A DNA stretch of 64,000 nucleotides from Pacificispira sp965223125 (GCA_965223125.1 OZ244984.1:2666001-2730000), one strand, 5' to 3'; shown: positions 32,853-42,221, numbered from the stretch's first letter. A program made the numbers and translations. Notes: generated from the sequence alone by a model not told the origin.

Positions 32853-33401
32853 TCAGTCCTTCGGTCCGCTGAACAGCATGAAAAGAAGGATCCGGTTCTG
32901 CCCGCTTCGTGTCCGGACCGGATAGAGAAACCGCAGATAGCGCATCCAGGTCAGATCCGAAATATCGACGATCCCGGCACTGGCGCGGGGTGTGCCTGAT
33001 TGCAGGGTCCTGACATATTCGGTGATGATCGTGTCCCGTGTCCGGGAGGCGAGGATATCCCGCAATCGGACGCCCCGCAGATTGCGCCGCGCCATGGCAT
33101 TAATGCTTTCCCCCACAAATCGATACGTGAAGTCCGGATCACCTGATGGTACCGGTGTCAGGTCCAGTGTCCCCATTGAAGGCATGAAACGGGCAAAATC
33201 CGAGATATCGAAAAGATCCCAGTCAATGACGCCGCCGGTGCTGATTGCAGTCAGGGCCTCGTGCGGTTGATGGAATCGCGCCAACCCGATTGCTTCGGCA
33301 AAGGTTACCGGTCGGTGATTCCGGACCATCGTTTCCATGTCGGATGCGGCGTCACCGTCATCCAGGAGTGCGGCCAGAGCGGAAAAATCGACTGTGTACA
33401 T
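32853..33401 (-). CDS. PAS-domain protein (alphaproteobacterial PAS_5-like)
   Basis: This is a 182-residue soluble protein. The core (GTLDLTPVPSGDPDFTYRFVGESINAMARRNLRGVRLRDIL and then YVRTLQSGTPRASAGIVDISDLTWMRYLRFLYPV) matches the PAS-like regulatory proteins common in Rhodospirillales. In these the domain occurs without an output module. The bound ligand is unknown. It is transcribed alone and converges on terB with an 18-bp gap. Confidence 0.75.
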   Translation of the reverse strand: MYTVDFSALAALLDDGDAASDMETMVRNHRPVTFAEAIGLARFHQPHEALTAISTGGVIDWDLFDISDFARFMPSMGTLDLTPVPSGDPDFTYRFVGESINAMARRNLRGVRLRDILASRTRDTIITEYVRTLQSGTPRASAGIVDISDLTWMRYLRFLYPVRTRSGQNRILLFMLFSGPKD

Positions 33402-33533
33402 GAGTTATATTAGCATGAACGGGAATTCTATTAAATGCTGCAGTGACCCGGACAGGCTGGTGCTTCGTCGCAATAGCCGTTACGGTACGTTGAAAATGCA
33501 CCATTGTTTCGAACCGAGTGGGGACGTCGCATC

Positions 33534-33692
33534 ATGGATCTCATCCGCATCATCATCGCCATTTTCCTGCCGCCCGTTGCGGCTTTTCTGACTGTCGGGA
33601 TTGGTGTTCATTTCTGGCTCAACATCGTACTCACGCTGCTTGGCTTCCTGCCGGGCATGATCCATGCGCTGTGGCTGGTCGTGAAGAAGTAA
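33534..33692 (+). CDS. YqaE/Pmp3-family small membrane protein
   Basis: This is a 52-residue proteolipid with two hydrophobic helices and the family pattern IFLPPVAAFLTVGIGVHFWLNIVLTLLGFLPGMIHALW. Homologues (Pmp3, YqaE) influence membrane potential and stress tolerance. The ATG at 33534 gives the normal length. It lies 2 bp upstream of the D-threonine aldolase-like gene and so is probably co-transcribed. Confidence 0.9.
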   Translation: MDLIRIIIAIFLPPVAAFLTVGIGVHFWLNIVLTLLGFLPGMIHALWLVVKK

Positions 33693-33694
33693 CG

Positions 33695-34819
33695 ATGCAG
33701 GCTTCGCCGGATCTGGCGTCCCTCGAAACGCCCTGCCTGCTTCTCGATAAGGCGCGTCTGCATGCGAATATCTCCCGGATGTCGGAGGCGGTGGATCGTT
33801 TCGGTGTGGTATTGCGCCCACATCTGAAGACCGCGAAATCCGCCACCGTCGGGGAGATAGCAACGGATGGCAAAAGGCGTGGTATCACGGTCTCGACGCT
33901 GCGGGAGGCAGAGTATTTCGCCGATCATGGCTTTCGGGACATCACCTATGCGGTCGGGATCGCGCCCGGTAAGCTCGACCGGGCGGCGGCCTTGGTTGCG
34001 CGTGGCGTCGATCTGAAGCTGCTGGCCGATACGGTCGATGCAGCCGGTGCCATCGCCCGGCATGGCGCGGCCTTCAAGCTGTTGATTGAAATCGATTGCG
34101 GCGATGGGCGCGGCGGTGTTGCGCCGGAGAGTGAGACCCTGTTGCGGATCGCCGATCAATTTGACGGCATATCGGCGGCGCGGCTTGAAGGCGTCCTGAC
34201 CCATGCCGGTCAGTCCTATGGCTGTGCTGATATCGCGAGTCTGTATGTGATTGCGGAGCAGGAGCGTCATGCGGTTGTGACCGCCGCCAACCGGTTGCGG
34301 GGGGCTGGGCATGAAGTTCACACCGTCAGCGCCGGGTCCACGCCGACCGCCCTGTTCAGCAGGGATGCGACCGGCCTGACGGAGTATCGTGCCGGGGTCT
34401 ATGTCTTCTTCGATCTGGATCAGCAATCACGCGGCGTCTGCGCGCGTGAGGACCTGGCCCTGCATGTGCTAGCCAGCGTCATAGGGCACAATCGCGAAGC
34501 GGGTAAGATCCTGATCGATGCGGGTGGACTTGCCCTGTCGAAGGATACCGGTGCCAATGCCTTCCGTCCGGAAGTACGCTATGGCGAAGTCTGTACGCTG
34601 ACGGGTGATCTTCTGCCCGATACCTATGTCACCGCTGTCAGTCAGGAACACGGTCATATCCGGGTATCGGACGAATCGCTGTTTGAGCGGCTACCGGTCG
34701 GAAGCCGGGTTCGCATTCTGCCCAACCATGCCTGCATGACCGCAGCGGCCTATGCCCGGTATCATGTCATTGAGGACAACCGAGTTGTCGATGTCTGGGA
34801 CCGCTGTAACGGCTGGTGA
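33695..34819 (+). CDS. D-threonine aldolase-like (DSD1 family) PLP enzyme
   Basis: This is a 374-residue fold-type III enzyme. The N-terminus LETPCLLLDKARLHANISRM and the PLP lysine in RPHLKTAKS near residue 47 match the D-threonine aldolase / D-serine dehydratase-like group. IDCGDGRGGV, LEGVLTHAGQSY and the C-terminal metal site QEHGHI then NHACMTAAAY also match. The ATG at 33695 is taken; the longer open frame overlaps the Pmp3 gene. Substrates may be D-threonine, D-serine or 3-hydroxyaspartate. Its stop directly abuts that of the opposing PilZ gene. Confidence 0.88.
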   Translation: MQASPDLASLETPCLLLDKARLHANISRMSEAVDRFGVVLRPHLKTAKSATVGEIATDGKRRGITVSTLREAEYFADHGFRDITYAVGIAPGKLDRAAALVARGVDLKLLADTVDAAGAIARHGAAFKLLIEIDCGDGRGGVAPESETLLRIADQFDGISAARLEGVLTHAGQSYGCADIASLYVIAEQERHAVVTAANRLRGAGHEVHTVSAGSTPTALFSRDATGLTEYRAGVYVFFDLDQQSRGVCAREDLALHVLASVIGHNREAGKILIDAGGLALSKDTGANAFRPEVRYGEVCTLTGDLLPDTYVTAVSQEHGHIRVSDESLFERLPVGSRVRILPNHACMTAAAYARYHVIEDNRVVDVWDRCNGW

Positions 34820-35179
34820 CTATTTTTCCGTTTCTTTCAGCTGGCTGCCAAAGGCCTGATCGGTGATGATCTGCTGTAATGGATCGAAGAGTTCCGGGGG
34901 AACCTTCAGGAATGCGACGCACATTACCATACCCTCGTCATCGGCACCGACGATGCGGCAGGGCAGTTCTATGCGGGTCAATTCGTCCGGCATCAGACAG
35001 ACCATCAATTCATCGCCGATCTCCAACCCCTCATTGTCTGGATAGAAGCCGAAGCCACCCAGACTGAGATCCGTGACTCGGCCTTTCAGCCCGCCCAGCT
35101 CCGCCGCGAAGCGGAGTTTGACGCGACGTTCCTTTCGGCGGTCGCCCGGTTTTATGATACTCATCAATCGGCTGAACAT
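34820..35179 (-). CDS. PilZ-domain protein
   Basis: This is a 119-residue single-domain protein from the ATG at 35179, preceded by GAGGA. The cyclic-di-GMP-binding signature is present as RRKERR at the start and DLSLGGFGF about 20 residues later. Binding of the second messenger is expected. Targets may be motility or exopolysaccharide machinery, which cannot be told from context. Confidence 0.88.
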   Translation of the reverse strand: MFSRLMSIIKPGDRRKERRVKLRFAAELGGLKGRVTDLSLGGFGFYPDNEGLEIGDELMVCLMPDELTRIELPCRIVGADDEGMVMCVAFLKVPPELFDPLQQIITDQAFGSQLKETEK

Positions 35180-35237
35180 AGGAAATCCTCGGCTGCGTCC
35201 CTGCACAAATGGAATGCAGGATTCGTGCCGGATAACC

Positions 35238-36515
35238 TTACGCCAAAGCGTCCTTCAGGCGATACCAAAACATGCCGAGCGTCAGCAGTGGTGTCCGGAA
35301 CTTGCCACCGGGGAAGATCGGATGCTTGAAGGCTGACATGATATCGAATCGCTCGGCCTGTCCCCGGATTGCTTCAGCCAGGATTTTACCGCACATATTG
35401 CTGAGCGCGAGGCCGTGCCCGGAATAGCCCTGGCTGAAATAGGTACGGTTTCCGATTCGCCCGACATGCGGCATTCGGTCCACGGTGATGCCGATATAGC
35501 CGCCCCAGACATGCTCTATCTTCACATCGGCCAATTGCGGGAATACATGCAGCATGCGCGGGCGCACGAAACCGCCCAGATCGTTCGGCTCCAGGCCGGA
35601 ATAGGTCGCCCGTCCACCGAACAGCATGCGCTTGTCCCCGCTCATCCGATAGTAATCGACGATGAAGTTGCAGTTCGATACCGCCTCATCCCCCGGCAGG
35701 AGCCCCTTGGCGCGGTTTTCGCCCAGCGGTTCCGTCGCCACGATATAGCTGCCGACCGGCATCAGCCGTCGGAACAGATAGGGCTCCGTTTCCCGCAGAT
35801 AGGCATTCCCGGCGAGGATCAGATAGTCCGCCCGCAGCACCCCGCTCTCGGTATGAATGGCCGGTTTGTCGCCGGTATCCATGCGGATCGCGCGGCTGTT
35901 TTCGTATATCCGAACACCTGCCTTGAGTGCCGCCTCGGCCAGGCCCAGGCAGTAATTCAGCGGATGCAGGTGGCCGCCTCCCGGCTCCCACAGCGCTGCG
36001 TGATAGAGTTCGGAGCCGATTCTGTCGCGCAGATCTGAGCCTTCCAGAAGTTTTGATCCGGTATAGCCATAGGCATCCCACTCCGCCTGCGTTTCCTTCA
36101 GGTCTTCGACCTGACTTTTGCGCTCGGCGGCATGCATGTAGCCCCATTTCAGGTCGCAATCGATATCGTATTTCGCAACCCGGTCGCGGACCAGCTTGGG
36201 GGCCGCATCGGCGATTTCCCAGGCGGCTTTTGCCCGTTCTTCTCCCAGATGCTTGCGGATTGTCGCCATGGACTTGGTGAAACCGGTGCAGACCTGCCCG
36301 CCATTACGACCGGAAGCACCGAAGCCAACCGATTCCGCTTCGACAATAGCGACGGAAAATCCGGCCTCGGCCAGTTCCAGAGCGGCTGACAGGCCGGTAT
36401 AACCCGCCCCCAGGATCGCCACATCGGCGGTTACCTCCCCTTCCAGTTTCGGGTGGGATGGGGCCGAATGAGCCGTGGCGCGATAATAGGAGCGCGTGTC
36501 GTCGAATTTTGCCAT
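35238..36515 (-). CDS. puuB: Gamma-glutamylputrescine oxidoreductase-like FAD enzyme
   Basis: This is a 425-residue DAO-type flavoprotein. The start is ATG at 36515, 5 bp after the stop of the preceding synthetase gene; longer upstream frames would run into it. It shows SYYRATAHSAPSHPKLEGEVTADVAILGAGYTGLSAALELAEAG with the FAD glycine box, FGASGRNGGQV and the C-terminal YFSQGYSGHGLALSNMCGKILAEAI. PuuB oxidises gamma-glutamylputrescine in the glutamylated polyamine route. The pairing with a PuuA-like gene supports this, though other glutamylated amines are possible. Confidence 0.9.
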   Translation of the reverse strand: MAKFDDTRSYYRATAHSAPSHPKLEGEVTADVAILGAGYTGLSAALELAEAGFSVAIVEAESVGFGASGRNGGQVCTGFTKSMATIRKHLGEERAKAAWEIADAAPKLVRDRVAKYDIDCDLKWGYMHAAERKSQVEDLKETQAEWDAYGYTGSKLLEGSDLRDRIGSELYHAALWEPGGGHLHPLNYCLGLAEAALKAGVRIYENSRAIRMDTGDKPAIHTESGVLRADYLILAGNAYLRETEPYLFRRLMPVGSYIVATEPLGENRAKGLLPGDEAVSNCNFIVDYYRMSGDKRMLFGGRATYSGLEPNDLGGFVRPRMLHVFPQLADVKIEHVWGGYIGITVDRMPHVGRIGNRTYFSQGYSGHGLALSNMCGKILAEAIRGQAERFDIMSAFKHPIFPGGKFRTPLLTLGMFWYRLKDALA

Positions 36516-36520
36516 GATCG

Positions 36521-37906
36521 TCAAACCGTCCTTAAATACCATTCGTAATCGAGAATCGGAATCTGGGATTGGAACTGGTCGTTCTCGAAACTGCGGGCCG
36601 CGACATAGGTCTCGCAGTAATGTTCCCCCAGATAGCGGGGCAGGATCTTGCTTTCGCCAAATGTCTGGAGTGCCTGCCACCAGCGCAGTGGCAGGTCCGT
36701 TACCGGCTTGTCATAGGCGTTGTTGCGCTCAATGGGACCGGGATCGAGCTTCTTGACCAGACCATGATGCACGCCTGCCAGAACCGCTGCCATCGCCAGA
36801 TATGGATTGGCATCGGCCCCGGCAATGCGGTGTTCGACCCGCATTCCCTTCTCGTCCGACCGCGGGATGCGAAGCGAGACCGTGCGGTTATCGACGCCCC
36901 AGGCGGTATTGATCGGAGCATAGGAATTGGCCTGGAACCGGCGATAGGAATTCGCATTCGGTGCGAAGATCGCCATCCCATCCGCCGTGGTCTTCACCAG
37001 ACCGCCTATGGCATAGCGCAGCGCCTTTGCGGCGGGAAGACCGATTTCCTCATCCATCGGACCGGCGAAGATATTGTTTCCGGCCTTGTCGAGCAGGCTC
37101 AGATGGATATGCATCCCGCATCCGGCAAGATCAGAGAATGGCTTTGCCATGAAGGTCGCGATCATGCCGTGACGCCGGGCCACGCCCTTGATGATCCGCT
37201 TCAGCAGCACCGCATCATCGCAGGCCTTTATCGGGTTATCGACGTGATGCAGGTTGATTTCGTACTGACCCGGCCCGTATTCGGCGGTTACCGTATCGGC
37301 GGGCACATCCTGTGCGACGCAGGCATCCTCGACATCGGTCAGAAAATCCTCGAATTCATAAAGTTCCTCAATGCCATAAACCTGGGTCGTTGTCTGACGC
37401 TGGCCGGTGGTTGGAGAGGGCGCCATATGCGGACGTCCTGATTCCGCGATTTTTGCGTCCAGCAGATAGAATTCCAGTTCGATGGCGGTGACCGGCGTGA
37501 AGCCCATATTCACCAGCGGCTGCGCGGCTCGCGCCAGGATATAGCGTGGGTCGGCGAAATAGGGATCACCGTCGCGGGTCATCATGGAGGCGATGACCTG
37601 CCCGGTCGGCGCATTGGCCCAGGGAACCGGCTTCAGCGTTCCGGCAACGCCAAGACAGGAATGATCCGGGTCGCCATCGCGGGTGCCATAGTCGATGGTC
37701 TCACAGTTCCGGCCTGTCGCATCCAGCAGATAAGTGGAACCGGGCAGGGCGATTCCGCCCTCATGCAGACGATCAATCGCCTCCACCCCGATTCGCTTGC
37801 CGCGAAGGATGCCGCACATGTCCGGGATAATCATATCAACACCCTTGAGGCCAGGATTCTCGGAAACGAAGGCATCGACTTCTTCTTTGGTCAACCAGCC
37901 GGTCAT
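36521..37906 (-). CDS. puuA: Glutamine-synthetase-family ligase, gamma-glutamylputrescine synthetase-like
   Basis: This is a 461-residue GS-fold enzyme from the ATG at 37906 (GGAAAG upstream; a TTG nine bases earlier is less likely). It shows IPDMCGILRGKRI, AIELEFYLLD, AEYGPGQYEINLHH, the ATP-site GCGMHIHLSLLD and NSYRRFQANSYAPINTAWGVDNRTVSLRIP. It lacks the regulatory tyrosine adenylation region of GlnA. With the adjacent puuB it likely glutamylates putrescine or another amine. Confidence 0.9.
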   Translation of the reverse strand: MTGWLTKEEVDAFVSENPGLKGVDMIIPDMCGILRGKRIGVEAIDRLHEGGIALPGSTYLLDATGRNCETIDYGTRDGDPDHSCLGVAGTLKPVPWANAPTGQVIASMMTRDGDPYFADPRYILARAAQPLVNMGFTPVTAIELEFYLLDAKIAESGRPHMAPSPTTGQRQTTTQVYGIEELYEFEDFLTDVEDACVAQDVPADTVTAEYGPGQYEINLHHVDNPIKACDDAVLLKRIIKGVARRHGMIATFMAKPFSDLAGCGMHIHLSLLDKAGNNIFAGPMDEEIGLPAAKALRYAIGGLVKTTADGMAIFAPNANSYRRFQANSYAPINTAWGVDNRTVSLRIPRSDEKGMRVEHRIAGADANPYLAMAAVLAGVHHGLVKKLDPGPIERNNAYDKPVTDLPLRWWQALQTFGESKILPRYLGEHYCETYVAARSFENDQFQSQIPILDYEWYLRTV

Positions 37907-38130
37907 GAGGAACAACTTTCCAGATCTTAAGGGTTTGTTGGCCTGGATCAGGCCGAAATGATGCGGAGGGCATCAGGGATGGCACCGATTAGCGCTTGCG
38001 GATAGAGGGTAGTATAAGGCATAAAAAATGTGATCACAATCTTTGGGGCCATGCCTGCAACGGTTCAATCCCGCCATGAGGGCGGTTGCGTCCGATCCAT
38101 GAAGACGACCGAATTCGGTGCGTTGGGGCA
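37907..38130. promoter_or_regulatory. Divergent promoter region of the two GS-like genes
   Basis: This gap separates the puuA-puuB pair on the minus strand from a second GS-like gene on the plus strand. It holds an AT-rich segment at about 38010-38040 and the perfect palindrome listed separately. No gene is seen in it. Confidence 0.6.
38029..38038. promoter_or_regulatory. Palindrome TGTGATCACA, candidate operator
   Basis: This is a perfect 10-bp palindrome in the middle of the divergent promoter region, directly next to an A-rich stretch. The form is close to operators of GntR-family regulators. It could control both GS-like genes, but the regulator gene is not in the window. Confidence 0.45.
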
Positions 38131-39492
38131 ATGGCGAGTGAGGCTTTCGTGACTAATCTGACCGATTGGGTTAACGCGCGCAATATCGACGAGGTCGAAT
38201 GTCTGATGCCGGATATGTCCGGTATCGCGCGGGGCAAGATACTTCCCTCCAACAAATTCCTGAAGGGACTGGAAGACCGCAGTCTTCGGGTTCCGGAATG
38301 CCTGTTCATCCAGACGGTGACCGGTGAGTTCGTGATGGATACGGAGGTCGTCGCCGATACCAACCGCGACATCGCCATGGTGCCGGATCCGAGCACCATC
38401 CGGGTCGTTCCGTGGTATCCAGATCCGGTCGCGCAGGTGATCTGCGATGCCTATCATCTGGACGGCTCGCCGGTCAATTTCTCGCCGCGCTATGTCCTGA
38501 AGCATATCCTGGATCTGTATGCGAAGAAGGGTCTGCAGCCCATCGTCGCGCCGGAACTGGAATTCTATTTCGTGAAGAAGAACCTCGACCCCGATTATCC
38601 GCTGGAACCGCCCATCGGGGCATCGGGCCGTCAGGAATCCGGTCGTCAGGCCTATGGCATCGAGGCCGCGAACGAGTTCGATCCCATCGTGGAGGATATC
38701 TACGATTTCTGCGAGGCGGCGGAACTGGACGTCGATACCATGGCCCATGAGGCCGGGGCGGCGCAGATGGAGATCAACTTCAACCATGGCAATCCGCTGG
38801 AACTCGCCGATCAGGTTTTCCTGTTCAAGCGACTGGTCCGGCAGGCAGCACTGCGGCACGACATCTACGCCACCTTCATGGCCAAGCCGCATCAGAACCA
38901 GCCCGGATCGTCGATGCATATCCACCAGTCGCTGGTTGATATCGAGACTGGCAAGAATGTCTTCTCCACCAAGACCGGCAAGGATTCGAAGACACTGCTG
39001 AACTATATTGGTGGATTGCAGCGCTATCTGCCTGCCGCGATGCCGCTGATGGCACCCAATGTGAACAGCTATCGCCGCATTGCGCGTTATTCCGATGCGC
39101 CGATCAACGTGCATTGGGGGCATGACAACCGGACCTGCGGGCTGCGCGTGCCGGATTCCAGTGCGGAATCCCGGCGCATCGAAAACCGGCTGGCCGGGTC
39201 CGACGCCAACCCCTATCTCGCCATGGCCGCAACGCTGGCCTGCGGCTATCTGGGGATCAAGGAGAAGATCGAACCCTCAAACCCGGTTGAGGGCGATGCT
39301 TATCGCTTCGCCTTCGCGCTGCCCCGTCACCAGGGCGATGCGCTGCACAAGTTCAATTATGCGAAGCCGTTGAAGGATACGCTCGGGGAACATTTCGCCC
39401 GTGCCTATATGGATGTGAAGAACCACGAATATGATCTGTATCAGCGCGTGATCAGTTCCTGGGAGCGGGAGAACCTGCTGCTGAATGTCTGA
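38131..39492 (+). CDS. Glutamine-synthetase-family ligase, second copy
   Basis: This is a 453-residue GS-fold protein, a diverged relative of the puuA product. It shows MPDMSGIARGKIL, APELEFYFVKK, AHEAGAAQMEINFNHGN, SSMHIHQSLVD, NSYRRIARYSDAPINVHWGHDNRTCGLRVP and NRLAGSDANPYLAMAA. The glutamate and ATP sites are intact. ATG at 38131 is used; the open frame continues upstream to a TTG. Likely a gamma-glutamylpolyamine or methylamide synthetase with another amine specificity. Confidence 0.88.
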   Translation: MASEAFVTNLTDWVNARNIDEVECLMPDMSGIARGKILPSNKFLKGLEDRSLRVPECLFIQTVTGEFVMDTEVVADTNRDIAMVPDPSTIRVVPWYPDPVAQVICDAYHLDGSPVNFSPRYVLKHILDLYAKKGLQPIVAPELEFYFVKKNLDPDYPLEPPIGASGRQESGRQAYGIEAANEFDPIVEDIYDFCEAAELDVDTMAHEAGAAQMEINFNHGNPLELADQVFLFKRLVRQAALRHDIYATFMAKPHQNQPGSSMHIHQSLVDIETGKNVFSTKTGKDSKTLLNYIGGLQRYLPAAMPLMAPNVNSYRRIARYSDAPINVHWGHDNRTCGLRVPDSSAESRRIENRLAGSDANPYLAMAATLACGYLGIKEKIEPSNPVEGDAYRFAFALPRHQGDALHKFNYAKPLKDTLGEHFARAYMDVKNHEYDLYQRVISSWERENLLLNV

Positions 39493-39501
39493 TCCGGCGG
39501 G

Positions 39502-40272
39502 TCAGGCGAGAACCATCTCGACCTGACCCAGGCCCTTGAAATGACCGGTGATCTGGACGCCGCGTCTGCCTTCGAAGACGGGGGCAAGTGCGCCGGTGGA
39601 AATCCAGTCACCAGCCTTCAGGCCGATATCACGTTGGCGCAGGGCTTCGGTGAGCCAAGTGAGGGCGGCGAGGGGATTGCCAAGCGCATTCGCACCAGTT
39701 CCTTCTCCCATCATTATGTCGCCCATGCGAACAGAGACGGGCAGTTCCGCCAGGTTCAGTGATTGCCAGTCGCTGCGGCCCTCACCAAAGATGAAGGCGT
39801 GATTGGCGGCCCCGTCGGCGATGATCCATCTGAAATCGATGGGGGCATCGGTATTCTGGAAACGGCTGTCAACGATTTCAATGGCGGGATGGACGCTGCC
39901 GATGGCGGCGGCGACCTCATCCTGCGAATACGCAGACTCGCGGGACGGCAATGCATCTTTCAGGCGGAAGGCGACCTCCACCTCGACCACATTCCTGGCT
40001 CCGTTGGGTGTCGGAATCCGGGTCGGTCCCGGATAGATCCAGCGATCAAACAGGGGGCCGTAAAGAGGTCCGTCGGTGCCGAGCTTGCCCTGAATTTCGG
40101 CATTGGTTGCACCGATCTTCCATCCTACCAGCGGCACGCCGATGGCATCGATCATTTCATCCTGAAGGGCGTAGGCCTGTTCCAGGCTGTTTGGGGGCGG
40201 GCCCATATCTGCGGCGAGTTTGGTCCCGTCCAAGCGTGCTGAGGCCAGCGCCTTGCCTGTCGACATTTGCAT
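39502..40272 (-). CDS. 2-keto-4-pentenoate hydratase / fumarylacetoacetate hydrolase-family protein
   Basis: This is a 256-residue FAH-fold enzyme with MhpD/TesE-like features: GWKIGATNAEIQGKLGTDGPLYGPLF, VVEVEVAFRLKDALP, HPAIEIVDSRFQ and GNPLAALTWLTEALRQRDIGLKAGDWISTGAL. The acidic VEVEVAF and IEIVD residues bind the divalent metal. Such enzymes hydrate 2-hydroxydienoates from aromatic meta cleavage, or decarboxylate related oxoacids. It is the last gene after aspC and the cupin, separated by 3 bp. Confidence 0.85.
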   Translation of the reverse strand: MQMSTGKALASARLDGTKLAADMGPPPNSLEQAYALQDEMIDAIGVPLVGWKIGATNAEIQGKLGTDGPLYGPLFDRWIYPGPTRIPTPNGARNVVEVEVAFRLKDALPSRESAYSQDEVAAAIGSVHPAIEIVDSRFQNTDAPIDFRWIIADGAANHAFIFGEGRSDWQSLNLAELPVSVRMGDIMMGEGTGANALGNPLAALTWLTEALRQRDIGLKAGDWISTGALAPVFEGRRGVQITGHFKGLGQVEMVLA

Positions 40273-40275
40273 CGT

Positions 40276-41031
40276 CTAGCGACTTTCGTTTATCAGTTGT
40301 TGTTCTACGTCTGCCGGATTTATGGGAGTTCGCTGGCCGGGGATCCATACTCCGTCCATATCCCGGTTCCAGATGCTTCTGCTCCAGATACCATCCTCTT
40401 CACGGTGCCACCAGTGGATTGGCGCGGTCATTTCACCGACCCAGGCGAAGAACAGCAGGACCGGTTCCTTTCCCGTTGTTAGGCTGTGGACGCGCCCTGT
40501 TGGTGTTATGGAGCATGCGCCGGGTGCAAGGGGTACCGGTTTACCGTCCAGCCCATGCTGAATCCGGACGGTTCCGGACAGGCAGAAATACAGTTCGGCG
40601 GCCTTATGGCTGTGCAGCGGATAGTGGATGTCGGGGGCAAGGGTGAAGAATCCACCGCGCAGGCCGGGACAATTCAGAATGCCCAGATCACCGAGGACAT
40701 GGGCGGCATGCATGCCTGCGGACAAGGCGGGGTCGACATCCGGGTGGGCGGTGATGACAGATCTCCACGCGCAGAGACCGGCCACAGCCGGAATCTCCGC
40801 TGCCAGTGCCTGGGAGACCGCGAGAGAAGACAGGCATTGTGGCAATGCGTCAGGTGATGGACCCGAATTGTCAACCGGCTGATCGGCAAAGCCGTTCCGT
40901 GCCCCCCGTATCAGCGGCGCCAGGAAGGGCAGAAGCGTGATGTCGTCCCGCGCCCGCAGACGCAGTTCCTCGATCAGCGCTTCCGCGAAGCGTCCTGGCA
41001 CGGTCTGCTCGATCAACGCAATTGGCCGCAA
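40276..41031 (-). CDS. DMSP-lyase-like cupin protein
   Basis: This is a 251-residue protein with a helical N-terminus and a C-terminal cupin. The metal motif HSHKAAELYFCLSG follows the HxHxxxExxxxxxG form and is followed by a second His in GRVHSLTTG. This arrangement with a Tyr next to the Glu matches the DddQ/DddL/DddW group, which cleaves dimethylsulfoniopropionate to acrylate and DMS. Many members of the broader family are untested. The start is uncertain: TTG at 41031 overlaps aspC by 19 bp, and a TTG at 41016 is another option. Confidence 0.65.
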   Translation of the reverse strand: MRPIALIEQTVPGRFAEALIEELRLRARDDITLLPFLAPLIRGARNGFADQPVDNSGPSPDALPQCLSSLAVSQALAAEIPAVAGLCAWRSVITAHPDVDPALSAGMHAAHVLGDLGILNCPGLRGGFFTLAPDIHYPLHSHKAAELYFCLSGTVRIQHGLDGKPVPLAPGACSITPTGRVHSLTTGKEPVLLFFAWVGEMTAPIHWWHREEDGIWSRSIWNRDMDGVWIPGQRTPINPADVEQQLINESR

Positions 41032-42221
41032 GCGGCTTGAATCCGGCGACAGGCTTCTTCCAATGCCTCCGTGGAGGTCGCATAGGAAATCCGGAAGTAG
41101 GGTGACAGGCCGAAAGCTTCACCCTGAACCGTCGCGACGCCCTTGTCCTCCAGCAGATAGGTGACGAAATCCTGGTCGGTTTCAATCACTTTACCGGACG
41201 GGGTTTTGCGCCCGATCACACCGGCACAGGACGGATAGACATAGAACGCGCCTTCCGGTGTCGCGCAGGTAATGCCGGATGCCTGATTCAGCATACCGAC
41301 GACGAGGTCGCGGCGATCCTTGAACACGGCATTGTGTTTCTCGATGAAGGAATGGTCGCCGTCCAGTGCCGCCACACCCGCCCATTGCACGAAGGTCGTG
41401 GGGGAGGTCGTGGACTGCGAATTCAGCATGTTCATGGCCTTGATCAGATCGGCATTCCCCGCCGCATAACCCAGCCGCCAGCCGGTCATGCAATAGGCCT
41501 TCGACAGGCCGTTGAGCGTCAGAACCCGGTTCATTAGCTTCGGTTCGACCTGGGCTATGGTGGTGAATTCAAACCCGTCATAGACGATGAATTCGTACAT
41601 ATCGTCGGTCATGACATGAACATGGGAACAGGCCGGTTCCAGCAGAACATCGGCCAGTGCCTTCAGTTCCGCGCGGGTATAGGCCGCCCCGGTCGGGTTC
41701 GACGGGCTGTTCAGCATCAGCCATTTGGTTTTCGGGTTGATCGCCTTTCGCAATTGGTCCGGCAGCAGCTTGAATCCCGCTTCCGCCGGGCAGTCGATCA
41801 GTACAGGCTCCCCCTCCATCAGGGCGGCGATATCAGTATAACTGACCCAGAACGGTGCCGGAACCAGTACCTCATCGCCCGGATTGAGCGTCGCCATGAA
41901 GGCGTTGAAGATCGTCTGCTTGCCGCCGGTGCCGACGGTGATCTGCGAGATATCGTAATCCAGCCCGTTGTCGCGCTTCAGTTTGCGGGCCACCGCCTCC
42001 CGCAGTTGCGGGATGCCGGGCGGTGGGCCGTATTTCGTCTTGCCCGACGCGATCGCGTCATAGGCAGCCTTCTTGATATGCTCAGGCGTATCGAAATCGG
42101 GCTCGCCCGCGCCAAGGCCGATCACGTCGACGCCCTGCGCCTTCAACTCGTTCGCCTTCGCGGTGACGGCGACGGTGGGGGAGGGTTTGATCCGCTTCAA
42201 TCGATCCGCAAGAAAGGCCAT
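41013..42221 (-). CDS. aspC: Aspartate aminotransferase (class I, type Ib)
   Basis: This is a 402-residue PLP enzyme. It shows VIGLGAGEPDFDTPEHIK, KYGPPPGIPQLREAVARKL, NSPSNPTGAAYTRAEL and the PLP lysine in LNGLSKAYCMTGWRLGY. The C-terminal arginine motif SPYFRISYATS is also present. These Ib enzymes use aspartate and often prephenate or aromatic acids. It begins a three-gene operon with the cupin and hydratase. Confidence 0.93.
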   Translation of the reverse strand: MAFLADRLKRIKPSPTVAVTAKANELKAQGVDVIGLGAGEPDFDTPEHIKKAAYDAIASGKTKYGPPPGIPQLREAVARKLKRDNGLDYDISQITVGTGGKQTIFNAFMATLNPGDEVLVPAPFWVSYTDIAALMEGEPVLIDCPAEAGFKLLPDQLRKAINPKTKWLMLNSPSNPTGAAYTRAELKALADVLLEPACSHVHVMTDDMYEFIVYDGFEFTTIAQVEPKLMNRVLTLNGLSKAYCMTGWRLGYAAGNADLIKAMNMLNSQSTTSPTTFVQWAGVAALDGDHSFIEKHNAVFKDRRDLVVGMLNQASGITCATPEGAFYVYPSCAGVIGRKTPSGKVIETDQDFVTYLLEDKGVATVQGEAFGLSPYFRISYATSTEALEEACRRIQAACGQLR

